Assembly (NCBI GenBank): GCA_004794785.1
Contig: SJOL01001804.1
Span: 1,035,467 to 1,099,466 of the forward strand
Source: Opisthorchis felineus
Taxonomy: Eukaryota > Platyhelminthes > Trematoda > Opisthorchiida > Opisthorchiidae
Reading direction: 5' to 3'
DNA length: 64,000 nucleotides
Each line of letters starts with the position of its first letter. Position 1 is the first letter of the stretch. A program made the translations under genes and the position numbers. The notes beneath the pieces were generated by a model, which had not been told where the DNA came from, searched no databases, and was given only the letters and a program-made list of their open reading frames with translations. Below are positions 14,201-29,200 of the stretch, piece after piece.

Positions 14201-17200
14201 CGAACAAGAGTTCAATTCACAGGCGAAACCCATCGAGGGCTGTCGAGGGGTTTTCAGCACCGTTATGACTGGTGTGTTGTGTCAAGAAAATAGACTGCGA
14301 TATCTCAACTATCGTCCCAAGTGAAACCTGAAGTGGTTGTTGTGCAGCACTTTCAGTCGAAAAAAATATCTTAAGAGAGGACTTCGGGTGTAGTTTCTAG
14401 AAGTGTCCCTCTGAGGTCAATTTTGTTTGCATGTGAGTGTAATTCGCGAATGACGTCCAATTTGATTTAAAGTAGAAGATAACGTTTACGGAACCTCGGG
14501 GACTTGCCTATATGATGAGCCCGAAGGGGGTGAAAACGGTCGTCAACGAAAGTGTACCAGTCTTATTGACAGCCATGAAAATTTCCGCAGTGGTAATCCT
14601 CAACCTCTTTTCAGTTAAAAGACTTGCGCATGCGGCCAAACCAAGATGGCTTTCATTGCAATAGGGGCCTACTTACAGTCCCGAATCGCCGATAGAACTA
14701 TCAGCGATCCATAACAATTTGCTCCTCAGAATTTTACATTGCTTTTGGCTCCATCAAAAGAGAACCATTGTAAAAGACAATTCCAGCTAATCACATGTCT
14801 GTGCAACTCATAAAGTTGCACTGCTCAACTCAAAACAGTGCTCATGTATAGGGTGAGGAATCGAAAGAAATCGTAATAATTGTAGTGCGGCAGGATTGTT
14901 AATTATCACCAGTACTCTTCAATTTTGCTACAAATTAGAAGAATCAACAAACACGTTCCTACTATTCAGGCGTCCAGTGAATCTTGCATTTTTGTCACAG
15001 GTCTTCAAAACGCAGATGAAAAAAAATCCAAGTAGAATTCAACCAGTCCTGACTCGAAACCGTTTTTATTCGAGCTTTATCAGACCAGAGACAAGCACTA
15101 GTAAAATCGAAGCCTGCACAGCAAACCCCTTACTTCGAGAAACGTCGTGGACTTGGAGCGAGATGAGCACATGCGGAGAACTTTACGTAATTTGGGTTGT
15201 CATATGTGAAACCCGGGAGGAAATCAATAGGCTTAGAAACCGAAAGTGTCCACCGGTGTCGTAGACGCATCCATCAAAGACAAAGAAAGAACGTCGAAAG
15301 TGGAGATCTGATTACTATGTCATTGTATTCAAATAATTTCTAGCCTCAACCAATGAACTAGATTCCGACGTCACATCCTGGGCCACTAATATTGCAAAAT
15401 AATCATAAAATAGTGTCATTACCCGTCCATGATTGGCACTGTCATTTGGGTGGTCGGCTGAAAGCATGGATGAATACTGTAAAAGCGAATGTGTAATTCT
15501 TGGGCCCGAGACTGGTCTGCATTGGTCATCATTAGGACGGGACCTGGTTCTCCATATGTGAATACCACGATTTCGACCGGCATTTCTGGCCCGCCACGAT
15601 CCGTGACATCATGGAATCCAACTGCGTCTTCCGGCAGAATTTGGTTGCGGTGAGTAAGAAGCCATCCTAAATGAGACAGTCTTATCATCCTCACGAAACG
15701 ATGCTCACATGGAGCCCGCACGCGAGCAAAAAAGTTAAGAAATATTCCACTTGAAAAACTTCAAGAAAACCGCAACTTCTGCTACCGTGTGCAGTGATTT
15801 TTGTGCAGTGATTTTGTGCAGTGATTTGTGCGGTGATTTTTTTGTACAGTGATTTTTTTACATCCATAAACCCTTTTGTGTGCCCCATTGGCAGCGGAGA
15901 ATACTTATGACAAGGGTATCTTCATTCGCCAAATTTTGTTCACCAAGATCGCTGGCTAAATCGTGAATGAAGCAGGAGGTGTAGCTGTGATGATGGATCG
16001 ACACACGTAGTGGTCGACAACGGTTGACTTATGTCTCTCAGACTAATTAAAAATAATGTCTCATCGGTGTTGAAAACATCCTTAGCTTAAAGACCGCAAT
16101 ATTTTTTCGAAATGCCTAGATCGTCAACGTTACCTGATGCCCTCCCTGTGTCCTCCATAATAGAAGGACACTGATTTCGGATTTGGTTCATACCACAGTT
16201 GTCATGGCGTTATGCACCAAGTGCGTGACCATCGATTACCTTGCTCGCCTGTTATGGTGCGAGTGCATCCGTTTTGTGCGCTCGGTCGACACGTGTTCGG
16301 TACAACCAAGGGTCCATTAAATCGCAAAACGTCAAGTGATAAATAACTGTACATGGAAAGGAGGTTCACCAGGGCGAAGAATATCTGGGCTGTAAGGAGA
16401 ACATACCTGGTAAGACATGGTGACTATCACTTTAGATCCGTCAACGTTTGCTTGCTTGTTGGCCTAACTTGCTTATTTCCTTCCTCCCTTCATTACTTGC
16501 TTATTCACTTACTCACTTACCCTGCCTCAATAATTCACCAGAATTCACCTTTTTGTATTGACATTCTTCGACTTAGGAAAAAGTTAGGAGAGAGTTTCTC
16601 TGTAATATGCTTCGTACTGTACATGTATACTTTACATTACTCTACATACTGAATTGTACTAAATCCTCCCTTGAATGTATGGATAAAGTATTCAAACGAC
16701 CAGGTTAGGAGGTGAATTCTCGCATAAAAGGCTCACATATGATATTATATGAACTGCGAATATTAGCAGAGGTCCGTCAAAGCTGTTAAGCTTCATTTGT
16801 GGAATGCAGCGAGCTATTTTCGTGGTACTATGTGGACTGGCTTGGGACTATCCACAGTGGCGCACACATGGTCTTGACAACGCGCGACCTCATTGCTGAG
16901 GCTTCTTCCAGCTGCTGCTGCTGATACGAATAGCCCCCGTGCTTACAGTCTTTCTGCTTATCGCGTACGACATTAATCAGCGCTTCATCTAGCCTATCTC
17001 GATCAGTTTACACAGCTGCAGCAAATTTGTGAATTCGTTTTTCGTAGAGGAGCTTGGAAGACCGTTGGGATGATATATTGATGCGACACGATAATTATCC
17101 GCTGTGACGTCAAAGAATAACACAAGTCGGTTAACTCGTGCGGTTGTGTAGATTTGTATGCTGTTTGTCATTCAGTAACATAATGTTGTGGATTGCCTTT

Positions 17201-20200
17201 GGATACTAAAATGAATGTCTAGTTCTGCTTTATGTTCTCCTGGGTTTAGCAGTGCTTCTGGCAAACATATCTTCCGCTTGTTTGTTCCGAAATAATCCGA
17301 TTATGCGCTATGTATGTTAGGGTGGCATATTGCTTACCTTAAATGGCAACCCCAACGTATCAAGGAGTATGACTTCACTGTACAAAATCATGCCCCTAAT
17401 TAAACGTGGTTGACTGATGGGAGAACTCACCCATCTACGATTGTGACAGTTAGTGAATTGCTGGATTTACTGGCTAGTGTTTTCGTCCCTGAGATGTACA
17501 GTCTGCCTACTGTACTGAAAGATACGTTGTGCGGGGAAGCTGAAGACTCGAGAAAGGTAGCGGCGCAGTACTTCTTTACCGGCTACCAGAGAGACAGTAA
17601 AAAGCAGTCCCATGCCATTTTCGTGCTTTATAATGTGAAGCAGAATTTCACTCCGCTTGAAGAAGGATTACTGTTGACCTCAAAGACTGAGAAATTGTAG
17701 CTTACGCTTTTTACGTAACATCAGCTGTTCCTAACCAACAACTCCGGTCACTGTCATGCAATGGCTACCCATGAAAATTTGTGTCCACAATAGATAGCGT
17801 ACACAGCGACGGGAAGTGCACGCAACGGAGATGAAAGGTGTGTTCTTTAGACGGCGGTTTACAGGCTACCGATCGACCATAACTATCAAGCAAAACTACG
17901 TGCTACGATTGGCTGCACTTATCCAACCGCCATGCTGCTCTAACTTTCTAAAAAGAGGCAATTCAGCATGAGGAGTAGAACATACAGCGCATCTGACGTC
18001 TATTCTCTCGCGTTATGTATTGATTCATCTACAGTTTCGGTGAGAGTTACGTTCGCTGGACCACAGCTTACGTGAACGCGCCTCGGAACACGTGCTTCAT
18101 TTAATTCGGCTGGCTGAACCATTGTACTTCGCTTGCTTAATGGTTGGATTCAGTAATGTAGAGCATTTTGAATAAGACGCAATGAGCTCAAATTAGTGGA
18201 CGATTGTCTTATTTTCGGTGGACGGGTTGTGATTCCACACTCCTTACACGGATGAGTTTTGAACAACCGCAAAGCGGTCATATAAGTTCTTCATTCATGA
18301 AGAAGCTTGCTTACGGTAATGGGTACTGACCTCATACACTGAACAACTATTTGAAAGATAGAAAAACGTACTCTTTCTCTAATGCCCCAGTGAAATGTGA
18401 AGGACGTCCTTACTGACCCCACGTGCGCTATGGAGAATTATTCAGGTCGATTTTACCGGAAAACACTTTCCTATCATGATGAATGTATATTTTAAATGGT
18501 TAGTTAACAAACCTCGGCCCCGAAAAATGTTTTGATACACCCGTAGGCTTAGAGTTCGAGTATCTGGTCCATTACTTAACTCAGCTGAATTCGCTCGTTT
18601 TTTTAAAATATTTAGTCACTATTCACGTCTGTCGTTCAGCGTAAATTCTACAGTCCGACGATCAGTCAGGGGGGATTCACGACAAAGTCAAGTGATTACT
18701 TCAGATATGTGAGGAAAAACCTCAACAAACTTTTAGACGCTTTTAGACATCTTACAACACCTAAACAGAAACCGTCCGTTGGGGCTTTTCGACAGACCGC
18801 AAAAGGCTAGAGTTGGAACAAAGTTACAGGTGGGACACCATTTCGATTGTGACCAGGCTGAAAAACACTGCTAGCTTAATCCGAACGATGGGGTCTATGT
18901 ACTCATCCCTCAAGGCTGTATAAGCAGCTGAATGCTTAGAGTTATCAGACACCACAGAGGTCATGCATTATGTGACATACGGCACAATTGTTCTGTTACA
19001 AAATAACTACTATTCTCACTGCGGCGGCTCCTGGACGCATTGGAAATTCTCGTATTATTAAAATCCTGTATTCATGTCGCAAACGAGCACCATCCGATGA
19101 TCTAGCCTTGATTCTTCTAAAATAATCTAAATGAACGTTTCAGCTAACGGAAGCAGGTGCTGTGCTTATTGCCAACATCCATGCATTGTGCAAATGCTTA
19201 CAGCGATGAGTGGGGCGACTAAATTCTCACGTATCATCTTACAACATGTTCTTATCGGGAATTGGCAGGTTCCAGGTATAATTGCTAGCTAGTAGCTTTC
19301 GTGAGTCGTAGGATTCAGTAGAGGAAACTCAAAACTACAACTGGAGTTCAGATGACAACAATTTTTACCAGCTTTAAGGCAGGAAGAGGTTAAATGAAAT
19401 CCGGGCGGCAAGTACAGCATAATTAGGCAATTGAGGCTACCAAGAATCACGTAAAATTACCTGAATACTTGGGCGCCTTAGGACATCGCCAATCCCCCCT
19501 CCGTTTCGGATGCCTTCATGAAGGGTTGTCAAAATACACATACGTAGGGAATCACAGTGGCGTTCTCTGAATGGTTCACTGAGTTGCTCTGTATCCGTGC
19601 AGTTCAGCAAAGTCTGGTTGGCTGGTGTAAGAGACAAAATATTTTGATAGGTTTAGGAATTCCACTAGCTCTTCTGTTTTCACCAAGGAGAAATGATAAT
19701 ACGTTACGTCCTCTTGGATGAGTTATTGCATGACGTGAATAGACTCATCAGAATTTGCAGAATACTATCCAAGTTCGGCAACCTGGTCTAGAGTTGACAC
19801 AAGGTAATGCGAGTTCATTTCACTTTACTTGTCCAGAAGAAACGGTCATATGGTGATATTCGATTTCCTTCTATGATGCCAAGCCCGGAAAGCGTGCACA
19901 ACTCTTTCCATCCGTAGTGGAAAACTCCAAGACAAGCTAAGACCGATGTGGGGTTCGGGAAGGAGTGACTATTAGTAATGAGGACTGGCTTCGACTATAA
20001 GCGTCAGGTTACTTGACATAGACCGTAAGCGATAAAAGAGACAAATAAAATGTTATCTGTCAGAGGTTCCCGGACCATCTGGAGATCAATTTTATTTGCT
20101 CAAGAGAAATTGAAGTTTTCATACGGGTTTGACATGCTCACAAAAAGCCCCTAGACTTAAGTGGAAAGGCTGTCCTTTTATAATAAGCATGTCTATTTTA

Positions 20201-23200
20201 CGGTTACTTTGATGGAGGAAAATGGGATACCAAATAAAGTGTTGTGACGACAAGGGTTTGTTGCATGAATAATTCAACTAAATTCGACGGAAAAGTTACG
20301 CGCCCGAGGGTGAATTCTGAGTGGTGTCAAATAACTTTACTTACAGTCTTTGAAAAACTGACGGATATAAATTTGTCGGAAACCAGGGGATTAATGGAGT
20401 AGGAAACCTTAGCGACCTGTGATTTATCAGTAAAATTTTATCACTGAGATGTTGGAAAATAAAAAAGGACCCGAGCAGTGGTAGGTTTCATTGGTTTCAG
20501 ATAACAACTTGAATTTTTATCAAGTTGTAGAAGTAGAAATGACCTGAGAGAAAACGGGATGGAGTGTAACTTTGTGTTCAAGATAAATTTTGGGGGAAAC
20601 GTTTGAGCGGGCGCCACTGCATTTGAGGACCAAAAAACCACCAACAGAAACAGGCTTTTGAAGCCCATTGCATCCTAGAACTGTTTCAACGATTTTGCAA
20701 TAAATCAGAATTTTTTCTGAGGTACTCCCAGGGATGCAGCGGGAGGTGGGAGGATGCGTGTGGTTAAAACTTCATGAGAGGATTTTGCGACACAGATGAC
20801 AGCTTCAGTCTGCGACAGCAAGAGTTAAGTGAAGAGTATTTCAATATAGGCGAAAGCTGAGACTTGTAGAAAGTTTTACTGCAAACCACTTCACAGTGTC
20901 AAAGTTTTGAAGGAAAAGTTTATGAAAGTAGAGGAGGTTAGGGAGCATACTCGCGTGTTACTTAGAATAGTGCTTAGTCATGTTTAAATACGCAAAGAGT
21001 CCAGCCCTACCACGCAAGCTTGTCTGTGTCTACTGTAAGTTCAAGTATGCATCCGTACTGCAACAGGTAGAGTTACATGGTCGACCAACTTACACAGGAT
21101 GAGGGAATCAGGAATGAGAGTGTGAATAACATAGAGGGAACATAAGAAGCGAGATAACATGTAAACTTGGATTACACTAGTGCCAGTGGGAAGGAGAGCT
21201 CCCCTAGTCAGATCAATTGTGTCTGGTCGGTGAAGTAGTTTTGGGTCAACTTAAGCGGATATTATTCACTCCGGTCTTCTGCAAGCAGATGCAGCAGTGG
21301 CCTCGGTCGATGCCATTAAAGATGTTTGCCTCATCCTAGAACATCGATTTTGAAACTTTGATATGATAATCAAGTGGAAAAATGGACTGGATATAGAGGG
21401 TACAAAATGCAGACAGTGGCCATCAATAGGCAAATGAGTATGATTCTTCAGCGAGAAGAATGGATAATGCTCTATGAAAGCGCTTCTGGTCAGAGTCGGG
21501 ATAGCAGAGGGGTAGGATACGAGTCAAAACCTTAGGCACACTCCATCCAGCTGCATTTTTCCCAGATTTCTTTCAGGCACCCGATCTTCATTTCATTCCT
21601 TCCCCACACGTCCTTTACCTTGACGTGATTGCCGATCGTGTAGGTCCTCTCTTTTTCCGGAGTTACTTGAGAAGTGAAGAAAGAAATCTATGGGTGTCTA
21701 TTTAGATGGCCTCTACGGAGAGATGCCGATGGAAATGCAAATTGCGAAAGCTTGTCTGATATTCACCGCAAATGAAAGAAGAATTATTGAAGATGAAAAG
21801 CTCAGCGTTTGGCTCGTTGATTCATTCTCGCAAAAATTTCCTTGCGTCAAGCATTTGGGAGGCTTCCCTAGTGAATAACTCGTGGATGTTTTTAGAATAT
21901 AACTTGAAAGAGGTGGTCAACTTATAATAGTCAGAGAATTAAAGGAGATCAAGTAAAATAACTGTTCTTATAACCACGGTCTAATTGAGCGGCAAGCCTA
22001 ACGGGGAAATTAGTAATGTTGATAAGGTCTAAGTAAGGCGGAACTTCACCCAGTAAGGTCACAGGGAACTAAATGAAGAAATTGGTCCAACTGTGATCAA
22101 GAAAGTAGTGTAGAAGCTGTAAAATATGTGATAGATCGTAGACATAAGTACGGAATGCATTGTGTATTTTCACTGAAAGACACTAGTGGACCGGAGTTTG
22201 CGTTGCAACACTCGACATATGGTGGTTCTTGAGGGCATCTTTTCGCAAATGACGAATCCGCCAGCTTTGCACGGTATCTGATGAGAAGATCCATTGTTCG
22301 ACCAGCTCTTCTGAGGCAATACTGTTTTAGTTTCAGTATTTTCCAACAGTTACATCAAGCCGCCAGTTTTTCCGGCAAGGAAAGGGTTACTGATGGGATC
22401 TCAAGCTTTTGCTAAATAAAAACTGCAATCTATCCATTGAGATGCCTTTTTTTACCTCCGTACCGTCAAAGAATGATTGATTTGTAAAGGTCTTCTGATG
22501 TGTCGAATTCCTTCACGAAAGGGAACACAAACTTCAAGAAATTACCGCTGAAGAAGGCCATCATACCCGTGAAAGCAATTATTTCCATAGGGTTTAGATT
22601 CGAAAAAACAGCAGTAATTTCATGAACTAAAAGTAGAGCTCAAGAACACGACAAATTTTAAGGGACCCTACACTCAAGAGGCTTCATGTTGCCCAAATGG
22701 ATAACAGCAGAACATTTCTAAGCAATTGGCCTGAAACGTTCAGTCCTCTTGATGGGGTTAGTGGGGCGTTGTAAGTAGCCCGATCATTACGGCCTGCCAC
22801 TCTAACGACGTGTCCCTTGTTTGCTGGACATCCTTACTGTGCACTGATATTGAATTTTCTCTGGTGTCAGGGGTTCAGCTGGTGTCTTCATCTCATAGCC
22901 TACGTGATAAGACGTTTGTTGCTTCAATGTCTCAATGGAATGGCAATTCCGTGTATGTTCTGCGTTAGCAGCGCACCGCTACTGTATACGACATTGGGCT
23001 AGAGTCAGTGTTCAACATGTCATATCACGACATGTTGGGGCAGAAAGGACTATGTGAACGATATCCTGAAATGGAGAAAAGGCCAAAGCTACGTTTGGCT
23101 TTTGGCAGGTTTGAAATGTAGATAACGGTGCAATTTGTAAATGTCAAAACTAAATTTACATTCTCAAATTTGGATCTTCAAACTCTTTGAGCACCTGTCA

Positions 23201-26200
23201 ACTGGTATTCATCCAACAAGCCCATCTTCGGCTTTGCATAGACCACTGCATTGAAAGTGGTTCTGCAACTCTCCTTGGTGGGGTGGACCCTCTCCAGAAG
23301 AAGAAACGTTACAAATCGCACCTTACAAGAAACGCTGTTGTTCCGTGGAGAGAGGAGTTGTCTGTTTTCGGAACGAAATTTTGAGAGGATTACGTTATAG
23401 AATTTGACGTCCTAACAGTTTAACTGTCGGTGCAGTGCGCGTAAATTGGGTCGGGGTGCACTTTGAAGGGACTGCCAGATTGGAAAATTTAGAATTAGCT
23501 AATTCGCCCAGTATACGAATTCGTTGTTCTTTTTGAGATTACTCATTATTCACTGTAAAATGTTTCATATTTGTTACTAATAACCGACTTCAGGCAATCT
23601 GGGGTTTACTTAGGTGACTCATAGACTTTTATTTCGCTCGGGTTTAAATTAGTTCCAAAACATGTGAATAAAGCTTCATTTATACAAGTCCGCCCATGCT
23701 TGAATCTTTGCCTCTTTTTGGAGAGCTGATGCAAGCTTTTTTCAATCTGTCTGTTATCAATGTCCAGTGTATGCCCAATTTAGGTTAGTGCCAGATGTGG
23801 CCATGTGTTAAAATCCTTCTGTTCGCTTCCGGTTATGACGAATATTTCCGATTTCAGTCTAACCGTTACCGTACAAATAAAGATTTTGAACTCTAGAATA
23901 TGACGCCATAATAAACTCAGCATAAAAATTAGGGGTAATTTGGTAGTAAATGCAACAATTTCAGTGTGAAATGACTTACGGGAATCCGATACAATATCAA
24001 CGTCATGGCAGCTATCCTTTTCAACCGAATTCGCTTCTACATCCAATAGGAAATCATCTCGGAAAAAAAGATAGCCCAGGAGAGCATACATGTAGATTAT
24101 CACCAGAGCCAAGACTGCAGTCAGTAAGATTGAGCGACCATTTTTTGTCACTGATCGAATCACGTTCAGCAACGTTTCTTCTCGATTGACCACATCCAAG
24201 AGCTGCGTCGAAGTGCAGTAAATGATCATCGGTACAAATGCCTATCAGTATGCGCTGTAATGCAACATAGTACAGTAAACTAATCCAAAGTCTGCTTACT
24301 GTTCTTCGATAAGGAAATTCGTGCTTTAGCCATAGATGCACTCAATTCCTTGCTTTAGTTCGACTCACCTCCCTTATAAGAAGACCAAGCTGATACCAAT
24401 GACTTAGGGATATCGGGTAGTACAAGTATATGAGCTCGTACCAGGACGTTTCTCCCCAAATAGCGTGGAGTTGTGCGACTCTACAAGCCAGTAACACGTT
24501 TTTTCTGAGGTGTCTCATTGGGATCACTGTTGAATTCAGAGTTACCTGTTTTAGTTTATATGAAACAACTTGGCTCCCATATGGTCTACACCAGTGAAAC
24601 CAGCACAAAGTCACAACTTACATAGACTGTAGTTGTCGGTTCTTGGTAACACCTTTACAAGGAAGGTTTTATTCCGTTATCCAAAATAATCATGTTAAGG
24701 GACATTTAAGGCGAATGCTGGGTTAAATGCTCTAGTGATTTCGTCAGCCACTCGAAATCATCCAGGATAAACCGTTCTCGTCAATGTGCTCAACAAAACG
24801 AATATTCTTTCATCATGCACTCTGTTCTATTACGAAGTAGTTTTAATCCAACGCTACTTCCAGAAGTATGCACATCTTGATGCATTGGAACATGGTGGAA
24901 AGGAGTTTCTCGCGAACTCAAAAGGCCAGGAGAAGGAGGAGCGTAACAGGTCACTCTGGTTTCCTACTTCCCAGGTGATGATCCCACCATTAAAAGGTAA
25001 GTACATGCAAACACAAAGGACAGCGTGACACCCGGTTGTGCTTACCACAAGGCTGTGAAAAAATGGATGAACAAAAAGACCAAGTGCTGTCAACATGGTA
25101 AACAGCAGCTGCAGGTATATTGACCAGGGAAATTGCGCCAACGAGGAAGTAAGCGATTTAAGTGAGTGAACCAAATTCATTGAAGACGAAGAGAGGTCCT
25201 TCCAGCAGACAACACTGCGCTGAACAGAAGTGCTTCCCATCATAATCCTCGTTGGTGCCACGACCGGTTTCTTTTCAGGATATTCGCTCAGGTAACTTGT
25301 TGGCAGAAATGCTGTTGGTACAGATCGTCTGAAGTGAACCAGATTCCGATGTTCCTCCAGGCCAACGCATAGATTGAGAATTCTAAGTAATAGCTAAAAA
25401 GAAAATGTTTTGCTCCCTTGGTATTAACTTTTGGGGCAGAATATTCTGTCAGGAAACTTAACTAATAGCTACCTGTTTAATGTTTTTAAGCTGTTATGGT
25501 GTAACAATCTTACGAGTACGGAATGCAACTCAAGATCAATACCACCTTCTGGGATCAGTTAGGAATGTGAAACCCTGAAGTCTGATTGGGATTGGACGAG
25601 TGTGCCCAACACACAGTAGGCTCGTTCAAGCTTACACAGGCTGCATCTGCTATGTTGAAAACTCTGCAAGGTTTTGCTGCGAAATGGAGTTAGTTTGAAG
25701 TGGTTTGCCGATAAAAGTACTTAAGTAATGTGTAGTAGTTTATCCTCATTAAAGCGTATTGAAAAAGTGGTTTCGACTTGCAAATTTCTTCTCGCTTTCT
25801 CAGACAAGCAGGTCCACCACCGCGTATTGGTAGAAAAGGCTGTCCTGTAATCACCGTTGGATGTGGTTGGAAATCTGTCTTCTGAAAAGTATTGGTATGA
25901 AGGTTGACTCCAACAAAGTGATTCACCCGTGATTACTCACTTTCAGGGAAGGAGTTAGCACAAAGTACGTCCAACCGTTATGACTGGAAGTCCGGAAAGT
26001 ACCCTATAAGCGTAAAATGGATGGATCCTGTGGACTTGTAATCTGTAGATGGTTCTACTGTTTATAATAACGATGTTGTGAATTCACCACCATTTTGACA
26101 GAACCGTCGGGGGTAATATGCTGTAGTTTGCACGGCAAATCTGGCTGAACACGACGGGTTTTTGGGCATCAAGAAAGCCTGGTGGATTAAGTGATGAAGA

Positions 26201-29200
26201 GAAATTTGACAACGTAATCACGAATTATACGTCAGCTGACTTATATAGGTTGTTGGCATACAGCATCAAATTATATATATATATATATATATATATAAGT
26301 TGACAAACTGTGGCGTGTATCCTAGTTGGAAGATTATTCTTGGCTTCAAAAAGAAAGTGATTGAACGTACATTCAGACAACCCAGTGCCAGGACCGCATG
26401 TAGACCACCGAGATAGACGACTGCACTGAAACTAGTTAGACCAACTGTGCAATACACAGGTAATTTGGCCAGAAAGTAGAGCGAAGCAAGACAGACCGAA
26501 GGAAGCAGTGGCCATAGCGGAATAGGGTGCCGATGCACCCAAATTGTGCGCACTGCGTTTGAACAGAAAGAAGAATATAATGGATGGATTAATTTCGGGT
26601 ATGGCGGACAAGGTAATCTCAATATATATTTATCTGTGATGGCACTGTGACTTAGGCACATTTTACAAGTTTCTGCACTTTAGCTGCGGTGTTACTTCTC
26701 CCTACCAGCAGAAGCATGATGTCGTTCACAACAAACTGAAAGACAAATTCATAATTTAGTTGATCGAGTACAAGATCAGATATTAAGTGGGAGAAACTTT
26801 GGGACTGGGCAGGTACATTGGGAATTTTTTTTCACTACCCACATGGCGACTACTAGAACTTTTATTGTCTTGGAAAACAAATGAAAACCAATTGCTTATG
26901 TTAGCGTCGAGTGCAGTGGGTTACGACCTAGTTAAGAGCACATGATCACAAACGATTATTCTGCTTTTTATGCGGCCAACATGCAGCATCTACCATATAT
27001 GCTAGTTTAGCCGCTCAATACATTCTTGTTAGGCTTTGGTTAGCCCGCCATGGCTATAATTGCTGAGAAAGCAAAAGTCCTGCAACTGTCTTCTAGTCAC
27101 CCCTATTTTGAGATGGACTATTTAAAACTCATCAAACCGAGCCCAAATGAGAACTTTTGGAGTGCAAAATGTCATGCATCTTAAAATATTAAAGCAGTCA
27201 AACAACATGGAAACAATTGGTTTTACATCATAGAACCTGAGCCAGAAATTCATTACATTCAATATTCTGTCCTGTATGTACCACTGGCCCAAGATCATAT
27301 GACTGCAGTTCATTGCTTGTCACGTGGCTAATATTAACCGAACTTCTCCCACATTCGCATGCAACCGAGAGCTCCTTTGGCGTCTTGGTGTTAACAAAGT
27401 CATTTGTTTCTTCGTACCACAATGTGTGGGAAGCAGCACCAAGTTGATGGCAGCGAGCGTGTAAGTTGAATGCATCCAATTTAACCATGCACAATTTATC
27501 TCATCTAGTTCTCACTAGGAGTGGTAGGTAATTCTCGCGTTGTCTGTGTGCACTAAATAAGAGAGAATTCAATTATTCGTCAACAAGATCATGAGGCGAT
27601 GGACGATTTTACGAGGGGTGAATTAAAAGTGTCAAGAACTTACTTCCATAATGAGAGGACCAGTACGTTTCAAAAGGATAAAAAGCTATGATCATGATGT
27701 TAATACACACAGTGAGGTAGAAACAGGCGTCAGTGAACCAGCTGGAGTGCTCGGCAAACGACCGGTAGACGGGGCGAGCTAAAAACCAGAAAAGTAGACA
27801 CATGTAATTAGCATAAGGCGTCGTTAAGTTGGTTTGTACATTTCCATGTAGTTGTTATCAAGGGAGGCAACGTTGCTGGACAATCGTTTTAAACACTGAG
27901 ATTTTACGTCGTATGAGTAGAACTGCCCAAAGAAAAAAACAGTTTCAATGGGTGTAGAAAAAACATGGTCATTCAATCAAACTGCCGGGAAGATTTTCAT
28001 CATAGACAGTAGACCTCAAATACTCGTCCGTCGTGATGCATTTCGTTCCAGCAAATCACAGCAAGAGGATTCAATTGTTAACAACGGTTTGACAGAGACG
28101 TTGATTCTGGATCCGTGCTTGAAGGTTAGTTATACCGTTGGACTCTTGAAGGCTAAGTTGCTTTAATATGTCTTGGCTACTGTGCAGTGCAAAAATTGTT
28201 CCTTGCCGCACGCTTCACGTCCTCCTCGCCCTCATCAGCATCATTGCAAGAATCACTACCAACAACAACGACGTCTTCCATGAATTACTGACCAGGACAA
28301 TCTGGACAGAAACGATCACCAGTGACGTCGGTTTAGAGTACAATTTTGATGCATATTATATAATGCGTATTACGAGGCACGGAACAAAGTTAGGAGCCCG
28401 ATCACATTCAGAGTTCCCGGATCTTTCACAGCCACTGTCAAACATTTCTATCAAGGTAGGTCCGCCTCCTCCTTTTACATGTTCATGTCGATGAAAAAAT
28501 GGAGCGCCTGGCAATTATTCATACCACCACAGCTAATCACAGCAGGCACTCATCTAACTGTTTCATTGTAGAATTACCTGTAAAGCTGTCGCCTACGACG
28601 TCTTGGCTGTTTGCACAGTCAGTCACTTAAGTCTGATTATTCGTACTTGCAACTCTGAATTTTAAAATGTTTTTTCATGAATTCCTATACACATATCCCT
28701 GATTATTGGCTGCTCAAAGAAAAAAGGCCTCTTCATCACCGGCCTCGGCGGTCTCACCGATGGCATCTCTTCGGAGGTAAAGCGTATGGGCACAAAATCG
28801 CGGAATGTTGAACAAGGAATTGTGGAATTGTTGAAGAAATATTCATCTTGTGGTGCATGGTGCGATTAAAGTTAAGCTTATCTAAGGTTGATCCAAAGGT
28901 TCAACTCTTGGTTCGGAAGACATTTGGAATTAGGTGGCGAAACAAGTGAACTCACGACATTTGAGTTGTTGCCAATTTTTAGCCCGTTTTCCGAAGCGTA
29001 CACCCCAAATTTTGTATGTACACACGAACACTTAATTTTGAACGAATTGTTTGCTAAACCTCACAAAATTCCGCATAACCTCCCAATTTCAATGTGGTTG
29101 ACACCAGATCAACAGCTTTCCTCTCGCTTTCAGGAAGATGCAGTTAAACGTTGGTGCTATAATTGTAACGAAAGCTTTATGGGCGTGCTCCGAAAGAGCA

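Larger units (their letters stand above)
11618..19460 (-). other. ITPR: ITPR intron, 7.8 kb
   Basis: This is the largest intron, between the pore and S6 exons. It holds a decayed hammerhead repeat (14.2-14.55 kb) and a short tandem repeat (15.79-15.86 kb). Open frames of 96 to 122 codons at 14,896-15,264 (+), 15,419-15,721 (-) and 17,410-17,700 (+) are not recognisable. Confidence 0.8.

Noticed and set aside
15419..15721. 100-codon minus-strand open frame
   Set aside because: Sits in the pore-S6 intron without homology I recognise; the two flanking ITPR exons already join in phase.
17410..17700. 96-codon plus-strand open frame
   Set aside because: No recognisable family, no clear splice sites; left as unassigned intron sequence.
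26700..26745. Minus-strand string [11 protein letters not shown] after a good acceptor, resembling the S3 block NKIIFLMSFVG
   Set aside because: It lies upstream of the S2-S3 exon in gene order, and the neighbouring exons already join in phase without it.
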